From the NCBI GenBank assembly GCA_963281255.1, contig OY725492.1:2403696-2467695 (forward strand): DNA of 64,000 bases, written 5' to 3'. Shown one piece after another: positions 46,347 to 57,311 of the stretch. Within the stretch, counting starts at the first letter, position 1. Every line of letters begins with the position of its first letter. A program made the translations under genes and the position numbers. This DNA is from Aphrocallistes beatrix (lineage: Eukaryota > Porifera > Hexactinellida > Sceptrulophora > Aphrocallistidae). The notes under the pieces are model-generated. The model was not told where the DNA came from. It ran no database searches and worked only from the letters and a program-made list of their open reading frames with translations.

Positions 46347-47177
46347 CATAGCCTACTCTAATAATGCCTCACAGTAGACTGAAAATCATGGACTAGGGAT
46401 GAAGTAATAGCCGAATGGATTAATACACGATTAGCCTGAAATCGTTAAACATGCAGAATAGCCATTAAGAATGTATTACCAGTATATATAAACATGGTAT
46501 CAAAGTACATATATCCGTTGGAAAAATTTCGATTAGTCATCATATCATTGCGCAACAGGTCATTCTAAGGACAATTTTAGCGATTTTCTAAGCTGTTTTA
46601 ACCCTATTTCTAAATGGTATTAAGGTGTGATTTTTGTGTAGAACCAAGATTAGTACGAGTTGATTTGAAAAATTTAGAATTTTTCAATGGAATGTTGTTG
46701 CATTCCTGCGTTGCTATGGTAAAGCATGTTGGTCAGTTTGGGCCATTTCGTGCAAACTGTAGTAGCTAGATCTTCAAATTCGATTGTGTTTGATAGGCAA
46801 TGGCCTACTTCCTATTAGGTGATAATACAATTTGAACTTCTAAATTCAACGAGTTTTGAGTTATGGGTTGATTTTAAGAATGTGGCCAAAACACTAAATT
46901 GTCTCATAACTCTATAGTCTGTGAATTTAGAAGTTTAAATTGTATTATTACCTAATAGGAAGTAGCCAATTGCCTATCAAATAAAATCAAATTTGAATAC
47001 CTAGTTCTTACAGTTTGCAGGATATGGCCCAAACTGACCAAAATGCTTTATCATAGCAACGCAGGAATGTAACAACATTCCATTGAAAAATTCTAAATTT
47101 TTCAAATCAACTCGTACTAATCTTGGTTCTGGACAAAAATCACACCTTAACACCATTTAGAAATAGGGTTAAAACAG
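46347..47177. mobile_element. Palindromic MITE (CATAGCCTACTC family), right-truncated
   Basis: Starts CATAGCCTACTCTAATAATG and follows the family to within the right arm (GAAATAGGGTTAAAAC), where it stops. About 95 percent similar by eye to the copy at 50176. Confidence 0.8.
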
Positions 47178-47556
47178 TCAATAATAGAACTTTCAATATA
47201 CTTCTAGTAGTCAAGGTTGCTTATTATATGAATAGTTTAATTGTTTAAATGCTAAGATATATCTCACTTACTTTTTCTGAAAAAGGCTACACAATATAAC
47301 AAACTGTATTATTTTTGAATATATTTTATCATTGTTTATATCATACTCTCTATTATTATTATTGAGTTTTTCAACTTCATTCAATGCATGATTATCAAAA
47401 GAATGAATTTGCTCATGATAAATGCAGAAACAATACGGAAAGACTATGTACAGTCAAAACAATTCCATTCAAGGAGATCTTGAACATTTTCAATATTTAG
47501 GCCGAGACATTTGACATGATACCCAAGATCGCAAATGTTACACAGGATCCAATCGA

Positions 47557-48510
47557 TTACTTCATCACAAAAGCCGATACCAAAACCAACGATGCCATCG
47601 TCCTGTGTACCACCGCAAATAGCGCAAGAGCCCGAGTAAAATACGGGTGACCCTGATGACTTGGAGGTTTTTGGGAGACGTGTTCGATTTCAAGTTGAAC
47701 TGAAGACAGATGAGAATAGTTTTCCTGACAGGTTTTCTGATGTTTTTCAATGAAAGTATCGTAATCTGCGCCTGAGGTAGAATTTGATTTCAGTTTATTC
47801 TCGTATAAAGTGCAAATGTGGCATGAATTGCATCCAATCCCATATGAAATAACCTGAGCAGTGTCGACAGCTATTGCAGAGGCAAAACAATAACAGCTAA
47901 AACCCCCGCCTGCCTTACCACTACGCATCTGGTAACACCCGTCGTAGGAAGCAACAATGCGAACATGAGAAGCCGATGGGTCAACTGATTGTAATATACG
48001 TAAACGATCTCTTGCACTATCCATGGAAAGATTCGCCACGTATTCTGCAGCCAAAACAATAGACTTCTGTGCTAATTTGAATGTTTTAGTGTCACAGGGA
48101 GGAGGCAAATTGAGGGAAGCATGATAAATACTGAGTCCTTAGTGACTAATACCAGCTAATCTCCCACCTAAAATAGAAGAATAAACCATGTCGTTCTATT
48201 TACAGATCGTATTTCCTCCGATGTTGAGCTTGATGTTAGCAAACCGACCACTGACACTCCAAAATGAGCTGTACTCTTGGCACTGAGAACATCTCAAGTT
48301 TAGAAAGAGAGCACAACCAGAGACCTTGCTTTGTGCATATAATTCCAGTTTACCAATCTGACAAGCACGACACACAGCCATTTCTGTCAGAATACCCTGT
48401 AATCGAGAGGCACTGATGACGATATTCCCATCAATTGGTGCAAGATTTGCCCCGGTCTGGGCGTCTGAAAAAGTTGCGTCCCTGAATGTAAGGCCAATTT
48501 GAATCCACAA
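47557..48510 (-). pseudogene. Mutator-like transposase of the PF20700-type family, broken
   Basis: Two minus-strand frames. 48510-48196 has VISASRLQGILTEMAVCRAC and LFLNLRCSQCQEYSSFWS (two C-x2-C pairs). After stops it continues NMVYSSILGGRLAGISH ... SLNLPPPCDTKTFK, then 48108-47557 with VRIVASYDGCYQMRSGK (likely catalytic Asp), GCNSCHICTLYENK and KTCQENYSHLSSVQLEIE. The C-x2-C helices, the N-L-P-P-P phrase, the SYDGxWQxR-like start and the C-x2-C/H-x-C-x2-N...S-S-x-x-M/L-E string are the known layout of Mutator-like transposase domain proteins. It is not related in sequence to the MULE-OTU transposase. No TIRs found. Confidence 0.7.
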
Positions 48511-48678
48511 AGTTCACATTACTAAATATTATTATACTTGAATAATCAACCAATTTCAGTCCATTTCGTTAACAACTATTAAAGTGTGGTATAGTAAGTA
48601 GTACAATGAATCAATTCGATCATAAAATAACTTTTGACAGTCAAATTATGGACTCAAAATAACTGCATTCATCCTTTA

Positions 48679-49269
48679 TCCTTACTATTAAAACTCGATT
48701 AATGTTTGTGTAAATGTATATATATATATATATATCCTTACTATTAAAATCGATTAATGTTTGAGTATATATATATATCTGTAACGAAATGATTGAAGAA
48801 ACTGTCAGGCCGAGAAAGCTGATTTTTGGCATGTGTGAGTCTTTTGGCTATGGCTCCACTAAATTCTGAACTCAGACGAAAATGTCGACTCATCATGGAA
48901 TTATGACCTCATTGTCACATTTTTAAAAGTTAAGCAACACAGTTATTCGAAACTCAGCTATTATAGGAGATAGAAGGCTTAAATTTTAATAGAATCTGTA
49001 TACTAACATATCTCACATATGATGGAACTATTATCAAAAAATGATTACACATCACGCTGTTATGACGTCATCATTATGCATCAAAATTTTTAAAATTGAC
49101 AAATTTTGTGATTTTTCGTGAGTTATCGATTATAGCATTATGACAGACGTATTTGGAGATGCTATCTCCCTTATAATTAATCAATGGAGACCACAGGCGC
49201 CCAAATTGCGCCTCTGGCGGACACAAAGTGTCCGCCAGCCGCACAGGGCAAGCAAGCGAAGCGCGCTTG
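48679..49269 (+). mobile_element. Helitron copy 11 with two tandem 5' ends
   Basis: One 5' end (TCCTTACTATTAAAACTCG after A) at 48679 runs 56 bp into its AT repeat. There a second 5' end starts at 48735, again after A, and continues to a complete element ending GAAGCGCGCTTG before T at 49269. Confidence 0.85.
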
Positions 49270-49302
49270 TATGAAATAGAATCGCATTATAAAAGTATAA
49301 TA

Positions 49303-50063
49303 CAGGGTGGCTTTTAAATTCTGTCCCAAGCTTTATTAGGTATAAAATTTCTTAAACTCAAACATTCTTAGCTATTATGGTCTTTATAGATTGTAATTCG
49401 AATATTCTCGATGATTTTAAAAGATTTTTCAATTCTATGACTTAGAAATGTGTTTTGTATGGTGAGTTTTGAGAAGAAAAAAATGTGTCCTGGCACGCAG
49501 CAAAAATCGTTAATCAGGGTCCACTGCTTTTCAATTTATCTTCCCAGAGTCTTCAAATTCTAGGAAAAATTGACTCACACATTTTCCTCGAAAACTCTAA
49601 ATTTGTAGAAATATAGGATTTTCAGATCAGTGCACTTTGAGGACCAATTGGATCAGATTTTTTTGTAATGTGTAAAAAAGTGCCATTTTGGGCGCACTTT
49701 GCAAAATGTACCTAATTTGAAGTCGTGAAATAATAACTTTATCCCGTTTCTGATAATGACTTCAATGAATTTGTGAAATATTTCAATGGTAAATGGAAGG
49801 TATCTGGTGCTAAATCGTCATGGAACATCGATTTAAGAGACATTTTTTACAGAAGCAGTGGCCCTGAATCTCAATTTTCGCTGCGTGCCAGGACACATTT
49901 TTTCCCCCAAATTTCACCATACAAAACACATTTCTAAGTTATAAAATCGAAAAATATTTCAAAATCATTGAGAATATTCGAATTACAATCTCTAAAGACC
50001 ATAATAGCTAAGATTGTTTGAGTTTAAGAAATTTATACCGGACAGAACTTAAAGGCCACCCTG
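49303..50063. mobile_element. Palindromic TA-inserted MITE (CAGGGTGGC family)
   Basis: Ends CAGGGTGGCTTTTAAATTCT and, inverted, CAGGGTGGCCTTTAAGTTCT, TA at both sides (49301-49302, 50064-50065). The interior is palindromic (CCTGGCACGCAGCAAAAATC and its inverse at 49880). Non-coding. Confidence 0.85.
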
Positions 50064-51435
50064 TAATTGATTGGTTCTTACATGAACCAATGAATTTTAA
50101 ATAAAAATAATCCTTTTGATTGTATGCATTAGTCACTACTGTTTGATTCTAATGTATTTGCATTATAAAATAAACCCTAGCCTACTCTAATAATGCCTCA
50201 CAGTAGACTGAAAATCATGGACTAGGGATGAAGTAATAGCCGAATGGATTAATACACGATTAGCCAGAAATCGTTAACCATGCAGAATAGGCATTAAGAA
50301 TGTATTACCAGCATATATAAACATGATATCAAAGTACATATATCCGTTGGAAAAATTTCGATTAGTCATCATATCATTGCGCAACAGGTCATTCTAAGGA
50401 CAATTTTAGCGATTTTCTAAGCTGTTTTAACCCTATTTCTAAATGGTATTAAGGTGTGATTTTTGTATAGAACCAAGATTAGTACGAGTTGATTTGAAAA
50501 ATTTCGAATTTTTCAATGGAATGTTGTTACATTCCTGCGTTGCTATGGTAAAGCATTTTGGTCAGTTTGGCCCATTTAATGCAAACTGTAGTAGCTAGAT
50601 CTTCAAATTCGATCGTGTTTGATAGGCAATGGCCTACTTCCTATTAGGTGATAATACAACTTGAACTTCTAAATTCAACGAGTTTTGAGTTATGGGTTGA
50701 TTTTAAGAATGTGGTCAAAACACTAAATTGTCTCATAACTCTATAATCTGTGAATTTAGAAGTTTAAATTGTATTATTACCTAATAGGAAGTAGCCAATT
50801 GCCTATCAAATATGATCAAATTTGAATACCTAGTTCTTACAGTTTGCAGGATATGGCCCAAACTGACCAAAATGCTTTACCATTGGAATGTAAAAATATT
50901 CCATTGAAAAATTTTAAATTTTTCAAATCAACTCGTACTAATCTTGGTTCTACACATAAATCGTGCTTATGATGACCTGTTGCGCAATGATATGATGACG
51001 AATCGAAATTTTGGCAACGGATATATGTTATTTGATGCCATGTATATATGCTGGTAATACATTCTTAATGCCTATCCTACATGGTTGACGACTTTATGCT
51101 AATCGTGTATTAATCCATTCGGCTATTATAGCATCCTTGGTTATTTACTGTGAGGCATTATTAGAGTAGGCATAGCATTCTATATATTAAGGCAATGGCA
51201 CTGACCCAAAAATTAGTACCATGGATTGGTTAAATACTTCAAAACCAATAATTTTGATATTGTAGATATTTCAATTGTCCATCAATTTAGGCATTCACCC
51301 ACCCTGACAAACTAACTATTATATCAGAACAATTGAAGTGAGATATATTATTTGGTTTTTAATGCACATAATCGAATTATTTAATACTTAATACAGACAA
51401 AATATCAAAAGAATAGTTAATCACAATATTGAGAC

Positions 51436-51700
51436 TTGAGGGACAGACTTGACTTAGCTTGAGATAGACTTGACTTAGCTTGAGAGACAGACTTGACTTA
51501 GCTTGAGAGACAGACTTGACTTAGCTTGAGGGAGAGACTTGACTTAGCTTGAGAGAGAGACTTGACTTAGCTTGAGAGACAGACTTGACTTAGCTTGAGG
51601 GACAGACTTGACTTAGCTTGAGGGACAGACTTGACTTAGCTTGAGAAACAGACTTGACTTAGCTTGAGGGACAAATTTGACTTGACTTGAGACCTGAGAC
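51436..51700. repeat. Tandem array, about 24-bp unit (GACTTGACTTAGCTTGAG)
   Basis: Eleven or so units with small differences (GAGACA, GGGACA, GAGAGA spacers). Same array, inverse orientation, at 58625-59269 and 63220-63345. Confidence 0.9.
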
Positions 51701-51997
51701 TTGAGGCATCATAAAGGAACAATCACACCCCGTCCTTTCAATAGGATATAGTCACACATTCTACAGTCTGTGAAGTCGACTAAATAAACAAAGAATATAT
51801 TAAATTAGTTCTTGAATTTAGCCAGTTTACTATTCTCTAGTTTCAATACTAGTGCATTATACTAATATATTGGTCTTAACTTTATTAGTGTACAATGTTC
51901 TAGTTCCATAGTAACACATGCCAAATGAATAATAATAGTACGGGAAGAGCCAGAATAAATCTTTTAATTTCTGCTGAGGGTGCAGATACATCGTCGT

Positions 51998-52494
51998 CAT
52001 AGGCGTAACTCCATGGGTGGCAGGCAGGGTTGCCGTGGGAATGGGATGGGAATGGGAATGATTTTTCCCCCGTGAGGATCCCCAAAGGATTCCTATGGGG
52101 ATTCCAACAGGGTCCTATGGGGATTCCCACAGAGTCCTATAGGAATCCTCATGGGGATTCCCACAGGGTTCTATGGGAATTCCTACAGCGTTCCTATAGG
52201 GATCCATGGGGATTCTCATAGGGTCCTATTGGAATCCTCATGGGGATTCCCACAAGATTCCCATAGAATTCCTGTGGGAATCCCCACGGGGATTCCCACA
52301 GGAATTCTATGGGAATGGGATGGGAATGGGAATTGAAATTTAATTCCCACGGCAACCCTGGTGGCAGGGGTAGCGTGCCACCCAGACCTAAATGTTATGT
52401 TGACTTGGGGTGGCATGCCACATTAGTTTGATATATGTTTACAAATCTCGCCACCCCACCTAACCGTGAAAAAAACAAAATAGTTACGCCTATG
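51998..52494. mobile_element. hAT-type MITE inside E2
   Basis: Ends CATAGGCGTAACT in inverse orientation. Flanks ATCGTCGT (51990-51997) and ATCGTCAT (52495-52502) match at 7 of 8 bases. It is itself split by the next element. Confidence 0.75.
52025..52360. mobile_element. hAT-type MITE of GGGGATTCCCA repeats, perfect 8-bp TSD
   Basis: Ends CAGGGTTGCCGTGGGAAT and, inverted, CAGGGTTGCCGTGGGAATT. GTGGCAGG is duplicated at 52017-52024 and 52361-52368. The interior is near-palindromic ATCCCCA/TGGGGAT repeats, which give long meaningless open frames on both strands. Confidence 0.9.
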
Positions 52495-52671
52495 ATCGTC
52501 ATTAAATGACTATTCTTCCCTACCCAATTCACATTGAACATTTTCTAAACACCATTAACGAATTTCAAGAACTCAACAGTTTAGTTCTGGTCTACACTGT
52601 TCTTATCCATGATATAAGCTAACAGTCCGGCTGAAGTTGACTAATGAAAATCTTAAGGGCCCAAATTACAT

Positions 52672-52728
52672 TTCACCTTTCCAACCTGACAACCAGCAGG
52701 CTTGTCAGGTTGGAAAGGTGAAGTGAAA
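52672..52728. repeat. Hairpin with about 21-bp arms
   Basis: TTTCACCTTTCCAACCTGAC and its inverse around CCAGCAGG. Confidence 0.7.
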
Positions 52729-52984
52729 TGTCCCGATGTTAATTTGGAGCACGTTTAGATAAATTGCACTTATCCGAATTTAAAAAAAGGTACTTATGCC
52801 CACGTCTTTGTACAAGTAGTAACGAGGATTGCATTTACTAAATTTGGGGAAGATAACACTTTTTCTGTCTTTTAAATTCAGTCAATTGTTTCTACACAAC
52901 TTGAGTATGTACATATATGCATGATTCTAGAATAATTAACTACATTACTTAAGAAATCACTCACCCGGGATTTTGTTGATCTAG

Positions 52985-53115
52985 TAGTATTCACACGTCT
53001 TGGAATGGCTCAATACCATTTTCACGAAGAGCACCATCTTTGGGAAATTGAAAAACTTCATGAAGTGTTCCACTCCTCTGTAATTGGAAGTCGAGTCAGG
53101 CGCGAGACAAGAAAT
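52985..53115 (-). pseudogene. THAP-finger relic in E2
   Basis: Minus strand: EISCLAPDSTSNYRGVEHF then MKFFNFPKDGALREN (one frame change). It aligns with MSCVVPGCKSNY of E1 and with the THAP FPKD-x-x-(L)R block. The second Cys and the Trp are lost. Confidence 0.6.
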
Positions 53116-53585
53116 CTCGTCCAAATAATGATTTATGCAATTAGTGTTGTCAAGTGAGGTATTATAAATGAGTAATAGAAATAATATGCAGCAAAACAAT
53201 ACATTATTGTAATACACTAGTGTTGTATGTGAAGTAAATATAAATATTGTGGAATATTTTTAAAATGAATATTTAAGCAACCATGAACTCACAATATGAG
53301 ATAATTATATAGTTGATAATAACAGTTATTTAATTAGCGGTTTTAGGATTGAAGTATTTAACCAATACATGGTACCAATTTTTGGGTCAGTGCCATTGCC
53401 TTAGTATATATAATGCTATGGAGTAGGCTATGAATAAACGAATTTTATTGATCACAATATGTCACTTATCTCGGCGAGGTGTGAAGATTTCGCTTAGATC
53501 TTCGAACTTAATCGTAGACTCATTATTATTTACCTGTGTGCCAAAATTCACATTTCTAGCACCTCCCAGTTCCTCAATCAATTCT

Positions 53586-53705
53586 GGACAAAAAAAAAGC
53601 CCTTCACAGACGGGCTAGAAGTGTGCTTGCACATTCTTTGGATGATGACACAATACGTGTCATCCAAAGAATTTGGAAACACACTTCTAGCCCGTCTGTG
53701 AGGGG
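53586..53705. repeat. Double nested hairpin
   Basis: Outer arms TCACAGACGGGCTAGAAGTG and inverse; inner arms ATTCTTTGGATGATGACAC and inverse around AATAC. A related single arm is near 19060-19090. It may be a short fold-back repeat. Confidence 0.6.
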
Positions 53706-53838
53706 CTTTTCTTACATCAATTAAAGTTTGTATGATTAAAATTGTGGATGTAAATTTTGGCGGTGTCATCATGATGACGTCAGCATAATTAATTAGCATA
53801 GTTTTGTATAGTCATCTACACTGAACACTTTCTACAAC

Positions 53839-55085
53839 CATTGCCTACTGTATATAAGGCCTCACAGTAACTTGTGGATTTGGGACTAAGGATGCGGTAG
53901 AAGATGGTTGAACTAATACATGAGCTGCCTTAAATCGTTAACAAAGCACAATAGAGCTTAGGAATGTATTACCACTATATATAAATATGGTGTCAAAGTA
54001 CCCATATCTGTTGTTAAAATTTTGATTAGTCACCATATGGTTGTGCAATAGGCTATATTTCTGACAAATTTGGTATTTTCAGAGGCCGTTTAGGGGCACT
54101 TCTAAGTGTTTTTATTGTAAAATTTTTCGCATAGAACTGAGATGTGAATGGGTTAATACGAGAAATTTTAAAAATCAAGAATTTTTCCATGGAATCAGTT
54201 GGGGTTATATCTTGAAAACTGCAATAGCTACACATTCAAATGTAATTCCATTTGATTGCGAATATACTACTTCCTATTAAGTGATAATATATTTTCGACC
54301 TCTAAATTCAATGGTTTACGAGATATTCGACAATGTATCATATTGGTCACATTTGGTAATTTGTCGAATATCTCGTAAACCATTGAATTTAGAGGTCGAA
54401 AATATATTATCACTTAATAGGAAGTAGTATATTCGCAATCAAATGGAATTACATTTGAATGTGTAGCTATTGCAGTTTTCAAGATATAACCCCAACTGAC
54501 CAAAACACGTTTCCATAGCAACACTGGAATGTAGCAACATTCCATGAAAAAATTCCAAATTTTTCTTATCAACCCGTTCACATCTCAGTTCTATGCGAAA
54601 TATTTTTAATAGAAACACTTAGAAGTGCCCCTAAACGGCTTCTGAAAATCACCAAATTTGTCAGAAATATAGCCTATTGCGGAACCATATGGCGACTAAT
54701 CAAAATTTTAACAACGGATATGGGCAGGGTATTATACAGCCTTCCAGTGATACGCTCCTAATCTAAAATTTCTAAATTTTCATACGCCTAAACCGCTAAA
54801 TGACATTATAATATTGGGTGAATTGGGTATTTTTCTGAATTTTACGCTCTTAAACACATTGCGGCTTAAAATCATACGCCTAAAGGAGTGTCTCGCGCTC
54901 CTAGATAATTCCTTGGATATGGGTACTTTGACACCATATTTATATATGCTGGTAATACATTCCTATGCTCTATTGTGCTTTGTTAATGATTTAAGGCAGC
55001 TCATGTATTAGTTCAACCATCTTCTACCGCATCCCTAGTCCCAAATCCGCAAGTTACTGTGAAGCCTTATATACAGTAGGCTATG
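53839..55085. mobile_element. Diverged palindromic MITE, TSD CTACAAC, with nested hAT MITE
   Basis: Ends CATTGCCTACTGTATATAAG (left) and CATAGCCTACTGTATATAAG (right, inverted). The 7-bp duplication CTACAAC lies at 53832-53838 and 55086-55092. It is a different subfamily from the CATAGCCTACTC copies, but with the same duplication length. Confidence 0.9.
54725..54915. mobile_element. hAT-type MITE, perfect 8-bp TSD
   Basis: 191 bp beginning CAGGGTATTATACAGCC and ending TAGATAATTCCTTG. GATATGGG is duplicated at 54717-54724 and 54916-54923. It contains CATACGCCTAA motifs like the element at 37960. Confidence 0.8.
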
Positions 55086-55249
55086 CTACAACATATGTTT
55101 ATTTCTATTTCTTATCATTTTTACTCTATTAGCCATTAATAATTATTGCTGTGTCATCATGATGACGTAAGCATAATTAAGATAAATTTGTTGAGACATC
55201 TATATTGAACACTTTATTGAACAATTGTTTATCTCAAACTATTAAAATT

Positions 55250-55356
55250 TGAGCTCTAATAGGCATTTATCATTAAAATTGCTCTAATAGGCATTTATCT
55301 CTAATAGGCATTTATCATTAATAGGCATTTATCTCTAATAGGCATTTATCATTAAA
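55250..55356. repeat. Tandem repeat CTCTAATAGGCATTTAT
   Basis: About six units alternating CTCTAATAGGCATTTAT and CATTAATAGGCATTTAT with minor changes. Confidence 0.8.
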
Positions 55357-55600
55357 ATTAGGCGATGAAGACGCGACAAACATTTTAATCGCAAATTTCT
55401 CAGAGGTCCTATATCCGATGGATCTAGTAATGAAATAGGTTTTAGAGGGTCTCATAATTCGCTAGTGTTACCAATCTCAAGTTTCTAGCTCTTGTAGTTT
55501 TTTTGGCAATAAGCAAAATAATGAAATCACAAAATGCTACGTATTGATGATGATTTAGCATATATTGAAAATCGTATGAGTAGGTCCACATCTGCATATA

Positions 55601-56080
55601 CGGTACCCGGACAAAAGTATTTGCACACTTCATTATCTTACGTGCATTTAATACTAAATGGGTCTATTCATGAAGATTTAAAATCCGAAACGGTAAGTGA
55701 TACAACTAATCGGGTTTCAAATTCGAAATCTTCGCATTCGAATTAGTTACATATTGTAGGATATTTCTAATCAATTACTAATTCCCAATTATTTCAAATG
55801 ATCAAACACTGCCACCTTGTGGTACATATGTCCCTTTTTATCACTATACATGATGGTGATGTACTACCCCTTGTGCCACAGGTTGATAATTTTACTCATT
55901 GGGTTGAGCCATTTGTTAGAAATTTTCAACTATTACTAATTCGAATGTGAAGATTTCGAATCTTAAATCAGACTCTTAATAGCTCTTAGAGTTTGAATAC
56001 TTTTCTAATAATGAAAAGATCAATTAAGTACTATTTGTATGGAGAAGAATATAGTGTCAAATACTTTTGTCCGGTTAGTG
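55601..56080. mobile_element. Tc1-type palindromic MITE, TA target
   Basis: Ends CGGTACCCGGACAAAAGTAT and, inverted, CACTAACCGGACAAAAGTAT, TA at both flanks. The arms contain TTCGAATTAGT blocks and GTGCCAC motifs around a short centre. Confidence 0.88.
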
Positions 56081-56262
56081 TATATCCGCAGCTTCACAAA
56101 AGATTTCGGGTCGATATCTTTTAAACTCTGGTCTGTGCACCACTTATGGCCGGCCGGCCCTACACCTTCAATTTAGTACTGTGCTACTATATTATTATAT
56201 TGTTCATAGATCCAATATAACAATATAGGAAGCACACAAAAAAACCATTACGTTTTAATATA

Positions 56263-57282
56263 CTCTAATCGGGCAAAGGTATTTGGAATATTTACTATTT
56301 TCCACCGTAATTAGTTATAAAGTGGGTCTATTCATGGAGAGAACTGTAATCAAACTGTAATAGATATACTGTAGTTTCGATTTCAAATTCATATTCAACA
56401 CATTCGTATTCCTCAGGTTTGATGTCTTCTATTGATTTATTCATTTACAAAGATTCTTCAAACTGTGCCACTCCCGTCATCATGTCTAATGGTAATGGGA
56501 GTGAAAAGTGGCACAAAGTGACATATCCTTACTACTTAAGTATTAAAACTCGATTAATGTATATATATGTAACGAATTGATTGAAGAAACTGCCAGACAC
56601 AGAAAGCTGATTTTTGGCATGTGGGAGTCTTTTGGCTATGGCTCCACCAAGTTCTAAGCTCAGAGCAAAATGTCGACTCATCATGGAATTATGACGTCAT
56701 TGTCACATTTTAAAAAGTTAAGCAATACAGTTATTCGAGCATAACTCAGCCATTGTAGGAGATAGAAGGCTGAAATTTTAATAGAAACTGTATACTAACA
56801 TACCTCACATATGATGAAACAATCATTAAAAAATGAAGGCTCATCACTTTGTTATGACGTCATCATTACGCATCAAAAATTTAAATTTGACAAATTTGGT
56901 GATTTTTGTGCGATATCGATTATGACAGTAAGACAGATATATTTAGGGATGTTATTTCCCTTATAATTAATCAATGTTACCCCAGGCGCCCTTTGGGCGC
57001 CTGGGGTAACATTGATTAATTATAATGGCGGACACAAAGTGTCCGCCAGTCGCGCAGCGCAAGCAAATGAAGCGCGCTTGTATTGATAATAGTTCAACTT
57101 TTGAATGGATAAGGCAATAAATGCTTCAAACCTGAGTAATTCGAAAGTGTAGAATATGAATTTAAAATCGAAATTACATTCTCTGTTACAGTTTGATGAC
57201 ATTTCTCCCCATGAATAGACCCACTTTATAACAGTTCTGATGGAAAATAGTAAGGATTTCAAATACTATTGTCCGGTTAGAG
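56263..57282. mobile_element. Tc1-type MITE split by Helitron copy 12
   Basis: Ends CTCTAATCGGGCAAAGGTAT and, inverted, CTCTAACCGGACAATAGTAT, TA at both sides. The arms (AAAGTGGGTCTATTCATGG at 56317 and inverse at 57210) pair across the Helitron at 56526-57080. Confidence 0.88.
56526..57080 (+). mobile_element. Helitron copy 12, complete, with extra inverted repeat
   Basis: 5' TCCTTACTACTTAAGTATTA after A; 3' GAAGCGCGCTTG before T. Just upstream of the GGCGGACAC hairpin there is an inverted duplication (TTATAATTAATCAATGTTAC and its inverse) with about 31-bp perfect arms around CTTT, not seen in other copies. Confidence 0.88.
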
Positions 57283-57311
57283 TATAAGATATAGTCAGAG
57301 CATTCTATACA

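Larger units (their letters stand above)
51171..53420 (-). mobile_element. P-type element E2 with internal satellite, TSD GAGTAGG
   Basis: Inverted ends CATAGCATTCTATATATTAA (left) and CATAGCATTATATATACTAA (right, inverted), with similarity over about 75 bp. GAGTAGG is duplicated at 51164-51170 and 53421-53427. It contains a tandem array, two nested hAT MITEs and a minus-strand THAP relic near its right end. Confidence 0.88.
50176..53432. mobile_element. Palindromic MITE (CATAGCCTACTC family) split by P-type element E2
   Basis: MITE sequence is 50176-51170 plus the last 12 bases at 53421-53432. The 7-bp duplication AATAAAC lies at 50169-50175 and 53433-53439, visible only after removing E2. 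Confidence 0.9.

Noticed and set aside
52030-52416. Gly/Pro/Trp-rich frames on both strands
   Set aside because: They are translations of GGGGATTCCCA repeats in a MITE.
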